47,336 nucleotides of DNA from JBCCFK01 sp965262315 (lineage in GTDB: Bacteria > Actinomycetota > Acidimicrobiia > Acidimicrobiales > UBA8592), in NCBI GenBank assembly GCA_965262315.1, contig CBDHFJ010000093.1:1-47336 (forward strand). The letters are read 5' to 3'. The notes beneath the pieces are model-generated. The model was not told the origin of the DNA. It did not search any database and worked only from the letters and a program-made list of their open reading frames with translations. Made by a program: the position numbers and the translations under genes. This document shows positions 15,239 to 24,436 of the stretch, in pieces. Every line of letters begins with the position of its first letter. Position 1 is the first letter of the stretch.

Positions 15239-18200
15239 CCGTCGACATCAGGCTGCTGGGCCCGGTGGAGGCCGCGGTGGACGGCGAGCCCTTGCCGCTC
15301 CGAGGCCAGAAACGCCTGGGCCTGCTGGCGATGCTCGCGCTGCGCGAGCAGGCCGTCCCGGTGGCCACGATCGCGGAGCAGATCTGGACCGGCCAGCCGT
15401 TGGCCCAGGCCACCCGGTCGATCCGCACCTACCTGTCGCAGTTCCGCCGTGAGGCCGACGTCGACTTCGTTCTCCCCGATCACGCGGGCACCGGGTACCT
15501 GCTCGACCCCGAACGCTGCACCACCGATGTCCAACAGTTCCGACAGCGTGTGGAGGGTGCGGCCCGCCCGGACATCTCCGCGGCCCAATGCCACGTCCTC
15601 GCGCGCGACGCGCTCGAGCTGTGGCGAGGGCCGGCGCTGCTGGAGGTTCGGGATCAACCATGGGCCAACGGCGAGATCCATGCGCTCGATGAACTGCGCC
15701 GCACCGCCCAACACACGCTGGTCCGGGCCCGACTCGCGCTCGGGGACCACGACGCGCTGTGCGGCGAGCTCGAGGTGTTCGTCACCGAGCATCCCTTCGA
15801 CGAGGCGTTCTGGGCAGACCTCATGCTCGCCCAGTACCGGAGCGGGCGGCAGACCGCGGCGCTCCGCACGTTCCAGCGAGCGCGATCGGTCCTGATCGAG
15901 GAGCTCTCACTCGAGCCGGGCCCCGAGCTCGCGCAGCTGGAGGCGGCGATCTTCCGTCACGACCCCGCGTTGCTGCTCGACGCGTCCGCACCCGTCTCCG
16001 CATCTCAGCCACCCTCTCGAGGAGGCGGCGCCACCCCCGTCAAGTCCGACACCGACTGGGTGACCGGCCAGCCGTTCCCGCTCGTGGGACGCCACCGCAG
16101 CCGGGCCGTGCTCGCGGCGGCGATCGCCGGCCCCGACGCGCCTCCACTGACGTTGATCGAGGCCGAACCGGGCGTCGGCAAGAGCCGGATGCTGGCGCTG
16201 GTGCCCGAGCTGTGCGATGACGACGATCTGATCCTCTTCGGCCGCGCCAGCGATCGCTCGCGCCCGTTCGGGCTGTGGCTTCGCATCGTCCGAGCGCTGC
16301 TCCCCCACTCCGAGGTCGACGACCCCGCCCACCTCGAACAGCTCCAGCAGCTCGTGGGCGGCGACACCACGGATCGTCTGGCCGGATCTTCGGCCACCCC
16401 ACACCCGGCGCTGGTCGCGCTCCTGCGCGGTGCCGCGCTGGGGCGTCGACTCGTGGTGGTGCTCGACGACCTCCACGATGCGGACCCTGCGTCACTCGCG
16501 TTCCTGCAGTCGCTGCTGGGTCGACGTGACCTGGACACCGTGGTCGTGGCCGCCAGCCGCCCGGTCTCGAGCTCGCGCAACACCGCGTTGGCATCGCTGC
16601 TGGCCGAGGCGGACTCCGACACGGTGGCTCGGCTCGACCTCCAACCACTGGACGTGGACGCGGTGCGCGACCTCGCCCGCGGGCGGGGGCTCGACGACAC
16701 CACCGTCGACGCGCTGTGGGCTGCGACCGCCGGCAACGCGTTGTTGGTGACGGAGTCGTTGTTGGACACCCACCGCCGCTCTGAGCCCGCACTCGGCGTC
16801 CCTCGCACGGTCCAGGAGCGCACGTTGGCGCGTCTCGGAGGCTACGACGAAGCGGCGCGCCGCCTGGCCGAGATGGCCTCGCTGCTCGGCGACCCCTTCG
16901 ACGCCATGCTCGCCGGCGAGGCCGCCGATCTGAGCCCGAGTGCCACCGGCGCCGCGGTCGATGCGCTCGTCGACGACTACCTGGTCGAGGCGGTCGACGA
17001 CGATCCTGGCCTCTTCGAGTACACCCACCCGCTCCTGGGCGAGACGGTGAGGTCGCTGGTCCCGCCGGGCACCCTGCCCATCGCCCACCGAGCGATCGCC
17101 GAGGCGCTGGAGCGTCGCGTGGAGCGCGGGGTGCCGGTCGATGCGTCCACGCTCGGCCATCACTGGGCCAGCGCCGGTCGCGCCGGCGACCTCGACCGAG
17201 CCGTCACCTGGCTGTCGAGAGCGGCGACCGAGTCCCGCCGCCGCTACGGCTACGACATCGCCGCCGTCCACCTCCGGGCCGCGCTCGAGCTCCTCGACCG
17301 GCAGGGCGGCGACCCGGTCACGCGGGCCAGGCTCCACCTCGAATTGGCAGAGACCGAGAACGCGGCCGGCGACATCAACGCGGCGAAAGCGGCCTGCATC
17401 GAGGCTGCCGACGCCGCGCGGAGCACCGACCAGCCCGAACTCCTCGCCGACGCGGCATTGCGATACGGGGGCGAGCTCCCGATGGCCGAGGACGTCGCCG
17501 ACGAGCAGATCCTCGCGTTGCTGGCCGAGGCCGACGCCCGCGTGCTGGACCCGCCCCGGCGAGCGCTGATCAAGGCCCGCCTGGCTCAGGTCGAGTACTG
17601 GCTGGCGCCCAAGGCGACTCGGGTGAGCTGGTGTGAGGAGGCCGCCGAGATCGCCCGGACCGAGGGTGACCCCGCGCTCCAGGCCCGCGTGGGCATCGCG
17701 GCGTTCTGGGCCTTGAACGCGCCCGATGAGGCCAACCGGCGGCTCCAGATCCTGTCCGAACTGGACGAGGCCGTCACCAAGCTCGGCGACCTGGAGGTGC
17801 TGTTGGCGGTGGGCAAGTGCCGCCTGCACCTGTTGCTCGAGCTGGGCGACCTCGAGACCGCAACGGCCCTTTCCGCCCGCCATGCCCGGCTGGCCGAGCG
17901 CCTCGGCTACAGCGAGTACCGACGGCTCGCCCTGAACTTCGGTGCCACCGTGGCCGGGCTCGCCGAGGACTACCGCGAGGCGTACCGGCTGTCGGAGGAG
18001 GCGCTCGAGCTCCAGACCAGCCACGGCAAGTGGTTCCAGGCCCGGGTCGCGCACGAGTTCCAGGTGCTGCCGTGGCGCCGCGCCCAGGGTGACCTGGCCG
18101 AGTCGGCGCGGTGGTGGCACCGAGTCGCAGAGCAGGACCCCGACCGTCCGATGTGGCGCGCCCTGTCGATGTGGTTGGCGGCAGAACGCGACGATCTCGA

Positions 18201-18567
18201 CGAGGCCATCGCGCACCTCGACCTGCTCGACGTGGAGCGCTTCGTGGCCGCCGAGCCGCGGCTGGAGTATCTGCCGGTGCTGACCCTGGTGGCAGACACG
18301 GTTGCAGCCATCGGCGACGCGACCCTGGCTCGCGTGATCTACGACGCCCTGTCGCCACACCAGGCCCGGAACGCCTTCACCGGCCAGACCACGTTCTGGG
18401 GTGCGGTCTCGTACCATCTCGGTCGTATGGCGTTGGTGCTGGGCGACATCGACGATGCCCGCGAACTGCTCGACGATGCTCGGCTGCGCCACGACCGCAT
18501 GGGGGCGGTCGACATGGCCCGGCGGACACTCGCCGCGCTCGCCGAGGCCGACCTCAGGGCCGGTTGA
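15235..18567 (+). CDS. AfsR/SARP-type transcriptional regulator (DNA-binding, BTAD, AAA ATPase, TPR)
   Basis: 1110 residues. Residues 1-90 form an OmpR-type winged helix (start VTVDIRLLGPVEA; 'LRGQKRLGLLAML'). Residues about 97-245 are the bacterial transcriptional activation domain (Trp/Leu-rich helices, 'DELRRTAQ', 'LYRSGRQTAALRTFQRAR'-like region). An AAA-type ATPase follows: Walker A EAEPGVGKSR with Lys316 and Walker B 'VVVLDDLHDAD' near 405-415. The rest (about 680-1110) is helical TPR-like. The first Gly of the P-loop is Ala310. Such regulators activate secondary metabolism or stress genes in actinomycetes after nucleotide- and ligand-dependent oligomerisation. Its 3' end overlaps the convergent GMC oxidoreductase gene by 14 nt. 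The target genes are unknown; the nearby glycan cluster is a candidate. Confidence 0.9.
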   Translation: MTVDIRLLGPVEAAVDGEPLPLRGQKRLGLLAMLALREQAVPVATIAEQIWTGQPLAQATRSIRTYLSQFRREADVDFVLPDHAGTGYLLDPERCTTDVQQFRQRVEGAARPDISAAQCHVLARDALELWRGPALLEVRDQPWANGEIHALDELRRTAQHTLVRARLALGDHDALCGELEVFVTEHPFDEAFWADLMLAQYRSGRQTAALRTFQRARSVLIEELSLEPGPELAQLEAAIFRHDPALLLDASAPVSASQPPSRGGGATPVKSDTDWVTGQPFPLVGRHRSRAVLAAAIAGPDAPPLTLIEAEPGVGKSRMLALVPELCDDDDLILFGRASDRSRPFGLWLRIVRALLPHSEVDDPAHLEQLQQLVGGDTTDRLAGSSATPHPALVALLRGAALGRRLVVVLDDLHDADPASLAFLQSLLGRRDLDTVVVAASRPVSSSRNTALASLLAEADSDTVARLDLQPLDVDAVRDLARGRGLDDTTVDALWAATAGNALLVTESLLDTHRRSEPALGVPRTVQERTLARLGGYDEAARRLAEMASLLGDPFDAMLAGEAADLSPSATGAAVDALVDDYLVEAVDDDPGLFEYTHPLLGETVRSLVPPGTLPIAHRAIAEALERRVERGVPVDASTLGHHWASAGRAGDLDRAVTWLSRAATESRRRYGYDIAAVHLRAALELLDRQGGDPVTRARLHLELAETENAAGDINAAKAACIEAADAARSTDQPELLADAALRYGGELPMAEDVADEQILALLAEADARVLDPPRRALIKARLAQVEYWLAPKATRVSWCEEAAEIARTEGDPALQARVGIAAFWALNAPDEANRRLQILSELDEAVTKLGDLEVLLAVGKCRLHLLLELGDLETATALSARHARLAERLGYSEYRRLALNFGATVAGLAEDYREAYRLSEEALELQTSHGKWFQARVAHEFQVLPWRRAQGDLAESARWWHRVAEQDPDRPMWRALSMWLAAERDDLDEAIAHLDLLDVERFVAAEPRLEYLPVLTLVADTVAAIGDATLARVIYDALSPHQARNAFTGQTTFWGAVSYHLGRMALVLGDIDDARELLDDARLRHDRMGAVDMARRTLAALAEADLRAG

Positions 18568-21500
18568 AGCGATCGAGATCCTCGATCAACAGGGGGAACA
18601 CCTCGTCGGGCGCGTGCTTGCCGATGAAGGTGTCGAGGTGGGCGTACTCCGGGAAGTGCAGCTCCCGATAGAGCTCGTCGAACCGTTCGGGTTCGGTGTG
18701 CGCACGGAGCCAGTCCAGGGTCGCGCGCGTGGTCGCCGGTTCGAAGATGCGGTTGCGTGCGCCCACCAGGAAGGTGATGGGCACGTGCATCCGCTCGACG
18801 AACGGCAGATAGGTGTCGCGGCCGGCGCTGTCGACGACATGGCCGGCGTTGACACACTGCGCGATGTGGTCGAGCGCGTTCAAGCTGGCCACACCGAACA
18901 GCTCGGCGATCCGATGGTGCGTCTTCGGGTCGAGTTGATCGTGCACGTGTGTGGGGCCGAAGAAGAAGAAGACCCACCGACAGACCGGGTTGTTGCAGCG
19001 CTCGCCGCGCAGCAGCGGGTTGGCGCGCACCCCGATGTCGAGCAGGCGATCGGACAGCGTGAGGTCGGTCTCGGGTTCGACGGTCCGCACCCCGAGGCCC
19101 TCGAGTGCCCGTGGGACCCGGAAGCGGGTCTTGAGTCGCATCGACCAGTGCATGCGAGGGTGGATCGTGACCTGGGACGAGATGGCCGACCGCACGCCCT
19201 GCATCCCGGCGAGGAGCGCCATCTGGAGCGACATCGCCCCGACGCAGTGGGCGATCACCTGGACGGAGTCGGCGCCCGAGACCTCCCGGACGCGGGCCAC
19301 GGCCTGGGGCCAGTCGATCTGGGCCACGTCGTCGACCGTGAACGTGGTCCGTGCGGTCGGCATCTCGATGCTGGCCCGGTAGTCGAACAGCCACACGTCA
19401 TAGCCCGCGGCACACAGCTGCTCGACCAGATTCGGCTCGATGGTGTCCACCAGGAACTGGCTGGCCGCCATGGCGAACCCCGGAGCGAGGATCACGGGGC
19501 CCTTCGTGCCGCCTTGAAACCGCTGGAGCTTGAGCATCGCCTCCGCCCCCGGGTCCTCGTCGACCCATCGGAGGTCGCGTCGGCACCACGTGGACACCGA
19601 GTCGGGCACCCGGAGTGGACGACGCTCGGACTGCGTCTGGATCGACTCGAACTGTGCCTCGGCCCGGAACCCCTTGCCGTAGGTCCCGTTGAGGCCGAGG
19701 CCGAAGCGCCAGCCGAACCGTGCCATCGAACGCAAGCGGGCACCCGTGGACGGCCGGGTACCTGACGACCGCATGCTCGCCAGCATCGACAACAGACCCG
19801 ATGGGCTCAGGTCGGCCCGGCCCACCGCCACGACGCTCTCGTCCGGCCCCTCGCCGAGACGGGTCACGGTGACGTGGAGCCGGGTGGTGTCGCGCCACAG
19901 ATCCGGGCCCGGATGGTCATGCATCGGCTTGACCCCCCAGACGCGGTACCGGTGGCCGTCGGTGCCCGTGCACTGCAGGTCGTAGATCATCTCGGCCAGG
20001 TCGACGACGTCCTCGCTGCGGCGGAAGAGCACCATCTCGCCCTGCTCGACCGACATGAGCCCCAGGCCCGGCAGCCCGACCTCCGCCGTGCCGCGAACCG
20101 CCGTCGGGGTCGTCGGGTCGGCGTCGAGGGCGGCCAGGTCTGGCACGGTCACCGCGAGTCGGAGGTCGAGCCGGACCTGGTCCGCCGAGTGGGGCCGACG
20201 ACACGTCCCGGTCATGCGTTCGCGAAACGTCAGCCCGGCCGGCACCGAGCCCAGGCGTGGCGCCGGCGTCGTCGAAGGCGGAGTGTTCCGCTCGCTCAGC
20301 AGCAGCGCCATGGCCCGCTCGGCCAGCGCGGCGATGGTCAACGACGGGTTCTTGCCCAGCGGCACCGGGATGATGGCGCCGTCGAGGACGAACAGGCCGT
20401 CGTGGACATCCTGCGTGTCGCCGATGAACACCCGGCCCCGGTCATCGACCACGCCGGCGGCGCCGTCGTCGGCCATCCCACAGCCGCCGAGCGGGTGGAC
20501 CGTGATGAAGTGACCGAAGATCGGTGAGCGGAGGTAGCTGGCGTCCATCCGGTCGGCCATCTGGAGCGCGGCCTCGTCGGTGGCCAACTGCTCGGCGCTC
20601 TTCCCGGCGTCGGGCCACCGGATCAGCGCGCGGTCTCGGGGGTTGGGCGCGACGTCGACGTCGCCCGAGTCGCCGTCGAATCCCATCCCGAGGAACACCA
20701 TCGTGCGGTCGACCGGGCCCCGGTAGGGGCCACCGAAGATGCTCCCGAACCGACGCCAACGACGCCGCTTGTCACGGGTTCGGCGGCTGGAGTTGCGAGT
20801 GCTGAGCGCCCACAGACTCAACGGCGCCAGCCGGGCCAACGGCTTCGGCAACGCCCCCTCCTCGAAGAGCACCTTGGTGTCCTGGCCCAGCGGGGTTCGA
20901 GCCATCGTCGAGAACGCACCGGTGATGCACGGACCAACCGGCTCGTCGGCCGCGACGCGGAACCCACGCCCCACGCCGCGCACCTGGTCCGCGCCGTCGT
21001 AGGCGTAGCCGAGGAAGTCGCCGTTCCCCGAGACCGAGGTGCCGAGTGTGGACGACACGTCGAGGCCGGCGTCGGCGGAGCGGGCGAGGATCTCGGTCGA
21101 GCCAAGGCTGCCGGCGGCGAGGACGACGGTGTCGGCCTCGCAGCTGACCTCCGGGCCGGTCGTGCCGGTCGCCACCACCACGACCCGCCAACGGGCACCG
21201 GCTCGTTCGACGCGGACGACACTGGCCTCGGCGACGAGGTGCGCGCCGTGCGCGACTGCGTCCGCGATGTACGTGCGGTCGGTCGTGTTCTTCGCTCCCA
21301 CGTTGCAGCCACTGACACAGTCGCCACAACCGGTGCACGCCGGCTGGTGCACACCCGTGCTGTGTGTCGTCTGATCGAAGGTGACGTTGATCGGAACGAG
21401 CTCGACCGGCGTCTCGGGACCTGCGGCCCGCCGCAGGGCCTCCAGCTTGGGGAGTGGCGCCGCCAACCGCTCCTCGGGATACCGGGTGGGGCGCAGCATC

Positions 21501-21928
21501 GCCGTGGCTGCCGCGTAGCCGGCCCGGAGTCCGTCGTCGCCTCCGGGACGACGCAGCGCCGCAGGCCACCGGGGGTCGTCGAAGACCTCGGGCATCGGCT
21601 CGAGCGAGACGTTGGCATTGATCAGCGATGTGCCGCCGACGCCGCAACCCACGAGGGCGACGACGTCCTCCGACGCCCGGAAGTCGAACAACCCCGTGGC
21701 TCGCCCGATCCGCCTGCGGCCGAATTGCAGCCGCAGTTCGGTGGCCGCCGAGAGCGCGGTCTCGGGGAAGTCACCCGGCAGGAACTCTCGACCCCGCTCG
21801 ATGACCGCGATGTCCAGGCCGGCGCGCGCCAGTCGACACGCGGCGGCGCCGCCGCCGTACCCGGTGCCCACCACGATGGCGTCGTAGCTCGACCGGAGGG
21901 TCCCCAATGCCGCCGCACTCCGTCCCAT
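18554..21928 (-). CDS. GMC oxidoreductase fused to alpha/beta-hydrolase with Cys nucleophile
   Basis: 1124 residues. The N-terminal half (about 1-550) is a cholesterol-oxidase-like GMC flavoprotein: FAD motif GTGYGG at 21-26, 'GCGVGGTSLINANV' near 94-107, and a C-terminal 'HPLGGCGM' element. A C-x2-C-x2-C-x3-C motif at Cys198, 201, 204 and 208 could bind a 4Fe-4S cluster. A middle region (about 570-800) of beta-rich sequence follows. The last 330 residues are an alpha/beta-hydrolase whose elbow reads AHCVGA, with Cys895 in place of Ser, as in PHA synthases. Fusions of a GMC oxidase with a lipase-like domain are known in actinobacteria and proteobacteria; the substrate is probably a sterol- or lipid-like alcohol or ester (inference). 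ATG 21928 is the start because upstream codons are non-homologous; TTCACT lies 7 nt before it. Confidence 0.87.
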   Translation of the reverse strand: MGRSAAALGTLRSSYDAIVVGTGYGGGAAACRLARAGLDIAVIERGREFLPGDFPETALSAATELRLQFGRRRIGRATGLFDFRASEDVVALVGCGVGGTSLINANVSLEPMPEVFDDPRWPAALRRPGGDDGLRAGYAAATAMLRPTRYPEERLAAPLPKLEALRRAAGPETPVELVPINVTFDQTTHSTGVHQPACTGCGDCVSGCNVGAKNTTDRTYIADAVAHGAHLVAEASVVRVERAGARWRVVVVATGTTGPEVSCEADTVVLAAGSLGSTEILARSADAGLDVSSTLGTSVSGNGDFLGYAYDGADQVRGVGRGFRVAADEPVGPCITGAFSTMARTPLGQDTKVLFEEGALPKPLARLAPLSLWALSTRNSSRRTRDKRRRWRRFGSIFGGPYRGPVDRTMVFLGMGFDGDSGDVDVAPNPRDRALIRWPDAGKSAEQLATDEAALQMADRMDASYLRSPIFGHFITVHPLGGCGMADDGAAGVVDDRGRVFIGDTQDVHDGLFVLDGAIIPVPLGKNPSLTIAALAERAMALLLSERNTPPSTTPAPRLGSVPAGLTFRERMTGTCRRPHSADQVRLDLRLAVTVPDLAALDADPTTPTAVRGTAEVGLPGLGLMSVEQGEMVLFRRSEDVVDLAEMIYDLQCTGTDGHRYRVWGVKPMHDHPGPDLWRDTTRLHVTVTRLGEGPDESVVAVGRADLSPSGLLSMLASMRSSGTRPSTGARLRSMARFGWRFGLGLNGTYGKGFRAEAQFESIQTQSERRPLRVPDSVSTWCRRDLRWVDEDPGAEAMLKLQRFQGGTKGPVILAPGFAMAASQFLVDTIEPNLVEQLCAAGYDVWLFDYRASIEMPTARTTFTVDDVAQIDWPQAVARVREVSGADSVQVIAHCVGAMSLQMALLAGMQGVRSAISSQVTIHPRMHWSMRLKTRFRVPRALEGLGVRTVEPETDLTLSDRLLDIGVRANPLLRGERCNNPVCRWVFFFFGPTHVHDQLDPKTHHRIAELFGVASLNALDHIAQCVNAGHVVDSAGRDTYLPFVERMHVPITFLVGARNRIFEPATTRATLDWLRAHTEPERFDELYRELHFPEYAHLDTFIGKHAPDEVFPLLIEDLDRFNRP

Positions 21929-22024
21929 CCGGCCAAGTGAACCATGTGGCGCCTCCGCCGGCCACGATGGGGCCACCGAGGGGGCTCGCGCTCGAGTCGG
22001 GCCGCTATTCCAGCGACACACCAC

Positions 22025-22030
22025 TAGGCT
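22025..22030 (+). promoter_or_regulatory. -10 box of a leaderless transcript
   Basis: TAGGCT ends 7 nt before the GTG start at 22038. The same box sequence and spacing is found before the dihydroorotase gene (36011-36016). Confidence 0.55.
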
Positions 22031-22037
22031 TCAGCCG

Positions 22038-23075
22038 GTGCTTGGGGCGAAGACCAGAATCGGTTGGGCCGAGGCCATGCTCGGCTCGTCGGGTGGGGTC
22101 GTGAGCCAGGCGGAGATCCTCGCTGAGCTCTTCCGGAGCGAGGGCCACGAGGTCCGAGTGACGTCGCGGCACCCGAAGTGGCCCGCCCGGCTGGCCGACA
22201 CCATCTGGTCGACCGGGCGCTGGCGGGGCGACGTCGACGTCCTGGTGACGAGCGCATTCTCGGGCCGCGGCTTCGCCATGGCCCACGTGGCCAGCTTCAT
22301 GGCCAACCGAATCGGTGTGCCCGCAGTGGTGTGCCTGCGCGGCGGCAACCTCCCGACCTGGGCACCGGAGCACGAACGGTGGGTCCGCCGGGTCCTCGAC
22401 GACGCGGCGGCCATCGTCGCCCCCTCCACCTTCCTCGCGCAGACGTTCGAGGGCTTGGGATACGAGGTCTCCATCATCCCCAACGTCGTTCGGCTCGAAC
22501 GGTACGAGTACCGCCATCGGGACCGAGTGGCGCCCCGATTGTTGTGGATGCGCAAGTTCAACGACATCTATGCGCCCGAGCTCGCTGTCGATGTCCTGGC
22601 CTCCGTTCGAGCCCGCTTCCCCGAGACCATCCTCACGATGGCCGGGCCCGACTGGGGGCACCAAGCGACGGTGCAACAGCGGGCCGAGGAACTCGGAGTC
22701 GCAGACGCGCTCCGACTACCCGGGTTCCTGGGCCCCGAAGCCAAGCAGGCGGCGTTCGCGTCCCATGACGTGTTCCTGAACACCAACCGCGTCGACAACA
22801 TGCCGGTCGGCGTCCTCGAGGCCGCGGCTGCAGGGCTGCCGGTCGTCGCGACCCGCGCCGGGGGCGTTCCCCACCTGCTCGAGGACGAGGTCACCGCGCT
22901 GCTCGTCGACATCGACGACGCAGCGGCCATGGCCCACGGCGTCATCCGACTCCTCGAGGACGACGGGCTCGCCGCGTCGCTGTCAGCGGCCGGCCGCGAG
23001 CTCGCCACCCGCTGCGACTGGCCGGCCGTCCGGCCACAGTGGGAACGAGTGTTCGCCGACGTCACGCAGGGCTGA
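22038..23075 (+). CDS. Glycosyltransferase, GT4-like
   Basis: 345 residues in a GT-B fold. The N-terminal Rossmann domain starts with a glycine-rich 'EAMLGSSGGV' loop; the C-terminal nucleotide-sugar domain has 'PDWGHQATVQQRAEELGV' and 'NMPVGVLEAAAAGLPVVAT', the usual acidic active-site region. It transfers a sugar from an activated donor to a lipid or glycan acceptor on the cytoplasmic side; donor and acceptor are unknown. The start is GTG 22038, supported by the 7-nt -10 spacing. The ligase gene begins 5 nt after the stop, so they form an operon. Other glycosyltransferases at 24416 and 25650 suggest a polysaccharide or glycolipid locus. Confidence 0.87.
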   Translation: MLGAKTRIGWAEAMLGSSGGVVSQAEILAELFRSEGHEVRVTSRHPKWPARLADTIWSTGRWRGDVDVLVTSAFSGRGFAMAHVASFMANRIGVPAVVCLRGGNLPTWAPEHERWVRRVLDDAAAIVAPSTFLAQTFEGLGYEVSIIPNVVRLERYEYRHRDRVAPRLLWMRKFNDIYAPELAVDVLASVRARFPETILTMAGPDWGHQATVQQRAEELGVADALRLPGFLGPEAKQAAFASHDVFLNTNRVDNMPVGVLEAAAAGLPVVATRAGGVPHLLEDEVTALLVDIDDAAAMAHGVIRLLEDDGLAASLSAAGRELATRCDWPAVRPQWERVFADVTQG

Positions 23076-23080
23076 GACCG

Positions 23081-24436
23081 ATGGGCCTGCTCATGGACGT
23101 CTATCACCGGCTGCCCGCGCCGGCGCGGTCGGCCGCGGCCACGGCACGAGGGGCGACTCTCCGATGGTGGCGCTACGGACCGGACGCTGAAGACCTCGTC
23201 GACGCGGCGCTCGAACGCGACACCTGGTCGAGCGCCGAGTGGTCCGCGTACACGGAGACGCAGACCGGCGAGCTCCTCACCCGGGCCGCAGCGGCGGTCC
23301 CCGCACACCAGGGCCGGCCACCAGACGATCTCCAGCGTTGGCCGCTGATGACCAAGCACGATCTGCGTCGGGAGCCGATGCGGTTCGTCGCCGAAGACCG
23401 GGACCCGAGACGGTGCTTCGTCGACCGCACGTCGGGCACGAGCGGTACCCCACTGTCGATCTACATGTCCCGGCGCGACGTGCGCGAGTGGTACGCGCTC
23501 TACGAGGCACGCCTACGGCGCTGGAACGGCGTCAGTCGCCACGAGCGGTGGACGATGACAGGCGGGCAGCTCGTCGTGCCGCTCGAGCGGACGGAGCCTC
23601 CGTACTGGGTACGCAACCACGCGCTGCACCAGCTGTACCTGTCCACGATGCACATCTCCGAGGCCAGCACGGCCGAGTACGCAGGCGCGCTGCGCACGTT
23701 CCGTCCGACGCACATGATCGGCTACCCGTCGTCGGTGTCGCTGCTGGCCCGCGCCGCGAACGAGCAGAGCATCGAGCTGCCGACGCTCCGGGTCTTCCTG
23801 TCCAACGCGGAGGCCTTGTCACCGGGCGCCCGGGAAGCCATCGGCGCGGCCTTCGGTTGCCCGGTGCGAGACACCTACGGCATGGGCGAGGCGGCGGTCG
23901 GAGCCACCGAGTGCGCCAACGGCTCGATGCACCTGTGGCAGGACGGCGGTCTCGTCGAGGTGCTCGACGAGGGTGGGCAACCCGTCGCACCCGGCGACAC
24001 GGGGGAGCTGGTCGTCACCGGCTTCCGCAACGCCACGATGCCGCTCATTCGCTATCGGACCGGAGACCGGGGCCGCCTCGTCGGACCCGACGAGCCGCCG
24101 TGCCCCTGTGGTCGCGTGGGACCACGACTCGCCGAGATCGAGGGCCGGACGAACGACCTGCTCGTCACCGCCGACGGACGCAAGGTGTTCTGGGTCAATC
24201 CGATCTTCTACGGCCTCGCCCTGGTCGAGGCTCAGGTCACCCAGGAGGCCGACCGCAGCATCCGCGTCGCGGTGGTACCGGACACCGGATGGAGCGACCA
24301 GGACGGCGAGGAGCTCCTCACCAGGCTTCGCACCAGGGTGGGCGACCTACCGCTGCGCCTGGACACCGTGGCTGCCATCGAACGAGGCCCCAACGGAAAG
24401 TTCCGGGCCATCGTGTCACTGGTCGAGGACGTCTGA
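23081..24436 (+). CDS. PaaK/CapK-like adenylate-forming ligase
   Basis: 451 residues. The AMP-binding P-loop RTSGTSGTP is at about 116-124; further core motifs are 'DTYGMGEA', 'YRTGDRGRL' and a C-terminal Lys in 'NGKFRAIV'. The 'CPCGRVGPRL' segment is typical of phenylacetate-CoA ligase and CapK-like proteins found in capsule loci. The family activates a carboxylic acid as an acyl-adenylate. In polysaccharide clusters CapK-like members are thought to help decorate glycans, but the substrate here is unknown. It is cytoplasmic. ATG 23081 is used; the reading frame extends upstream into the glycosyltransferase gene without a better start. The 3' end overlaps the convergent glycosyltransferase gene by 21 nt. 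Confidence 0.85.
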   Translation: MGLLMDVYHRLPAPARSAAATARGATLRWWRYGPDAEDLVDAALERDTWSSAEWSAYTETQTGELLTRAAAAVPAHQGRPPDDLQRWPLMTKHDLRREPMRFVAEDRDPRRCFVDRTSGTSGTPLSIYMSRRDVREWYALYEARLRRWNGVSRHERWTMTGGQLVVPLERTEPPYWVRNHALHQLYLSTMHISEASTAEYAGALRTFRPTHMIGYPSSVSLLARAANEQSIELPTLRVFLSNAEALSPGAREAIGAAFGCPVRDTYGMGEAAVGATECANGSMHLWQDGGLVEVLDEGGQPVAPGDTGELVVTGFRNATMPLIRYRTGDRGRLVGPDEPPCPCGRVGPRLAEIEGRTNDLLVTADGRKVFWVNPIFYGLALVEAQVTQEADRSIRVAVVPDTGWSDQDGEELLTRLRTRVGDLPLRLDTVAAIERGPNGKFRAIVSLVEDV

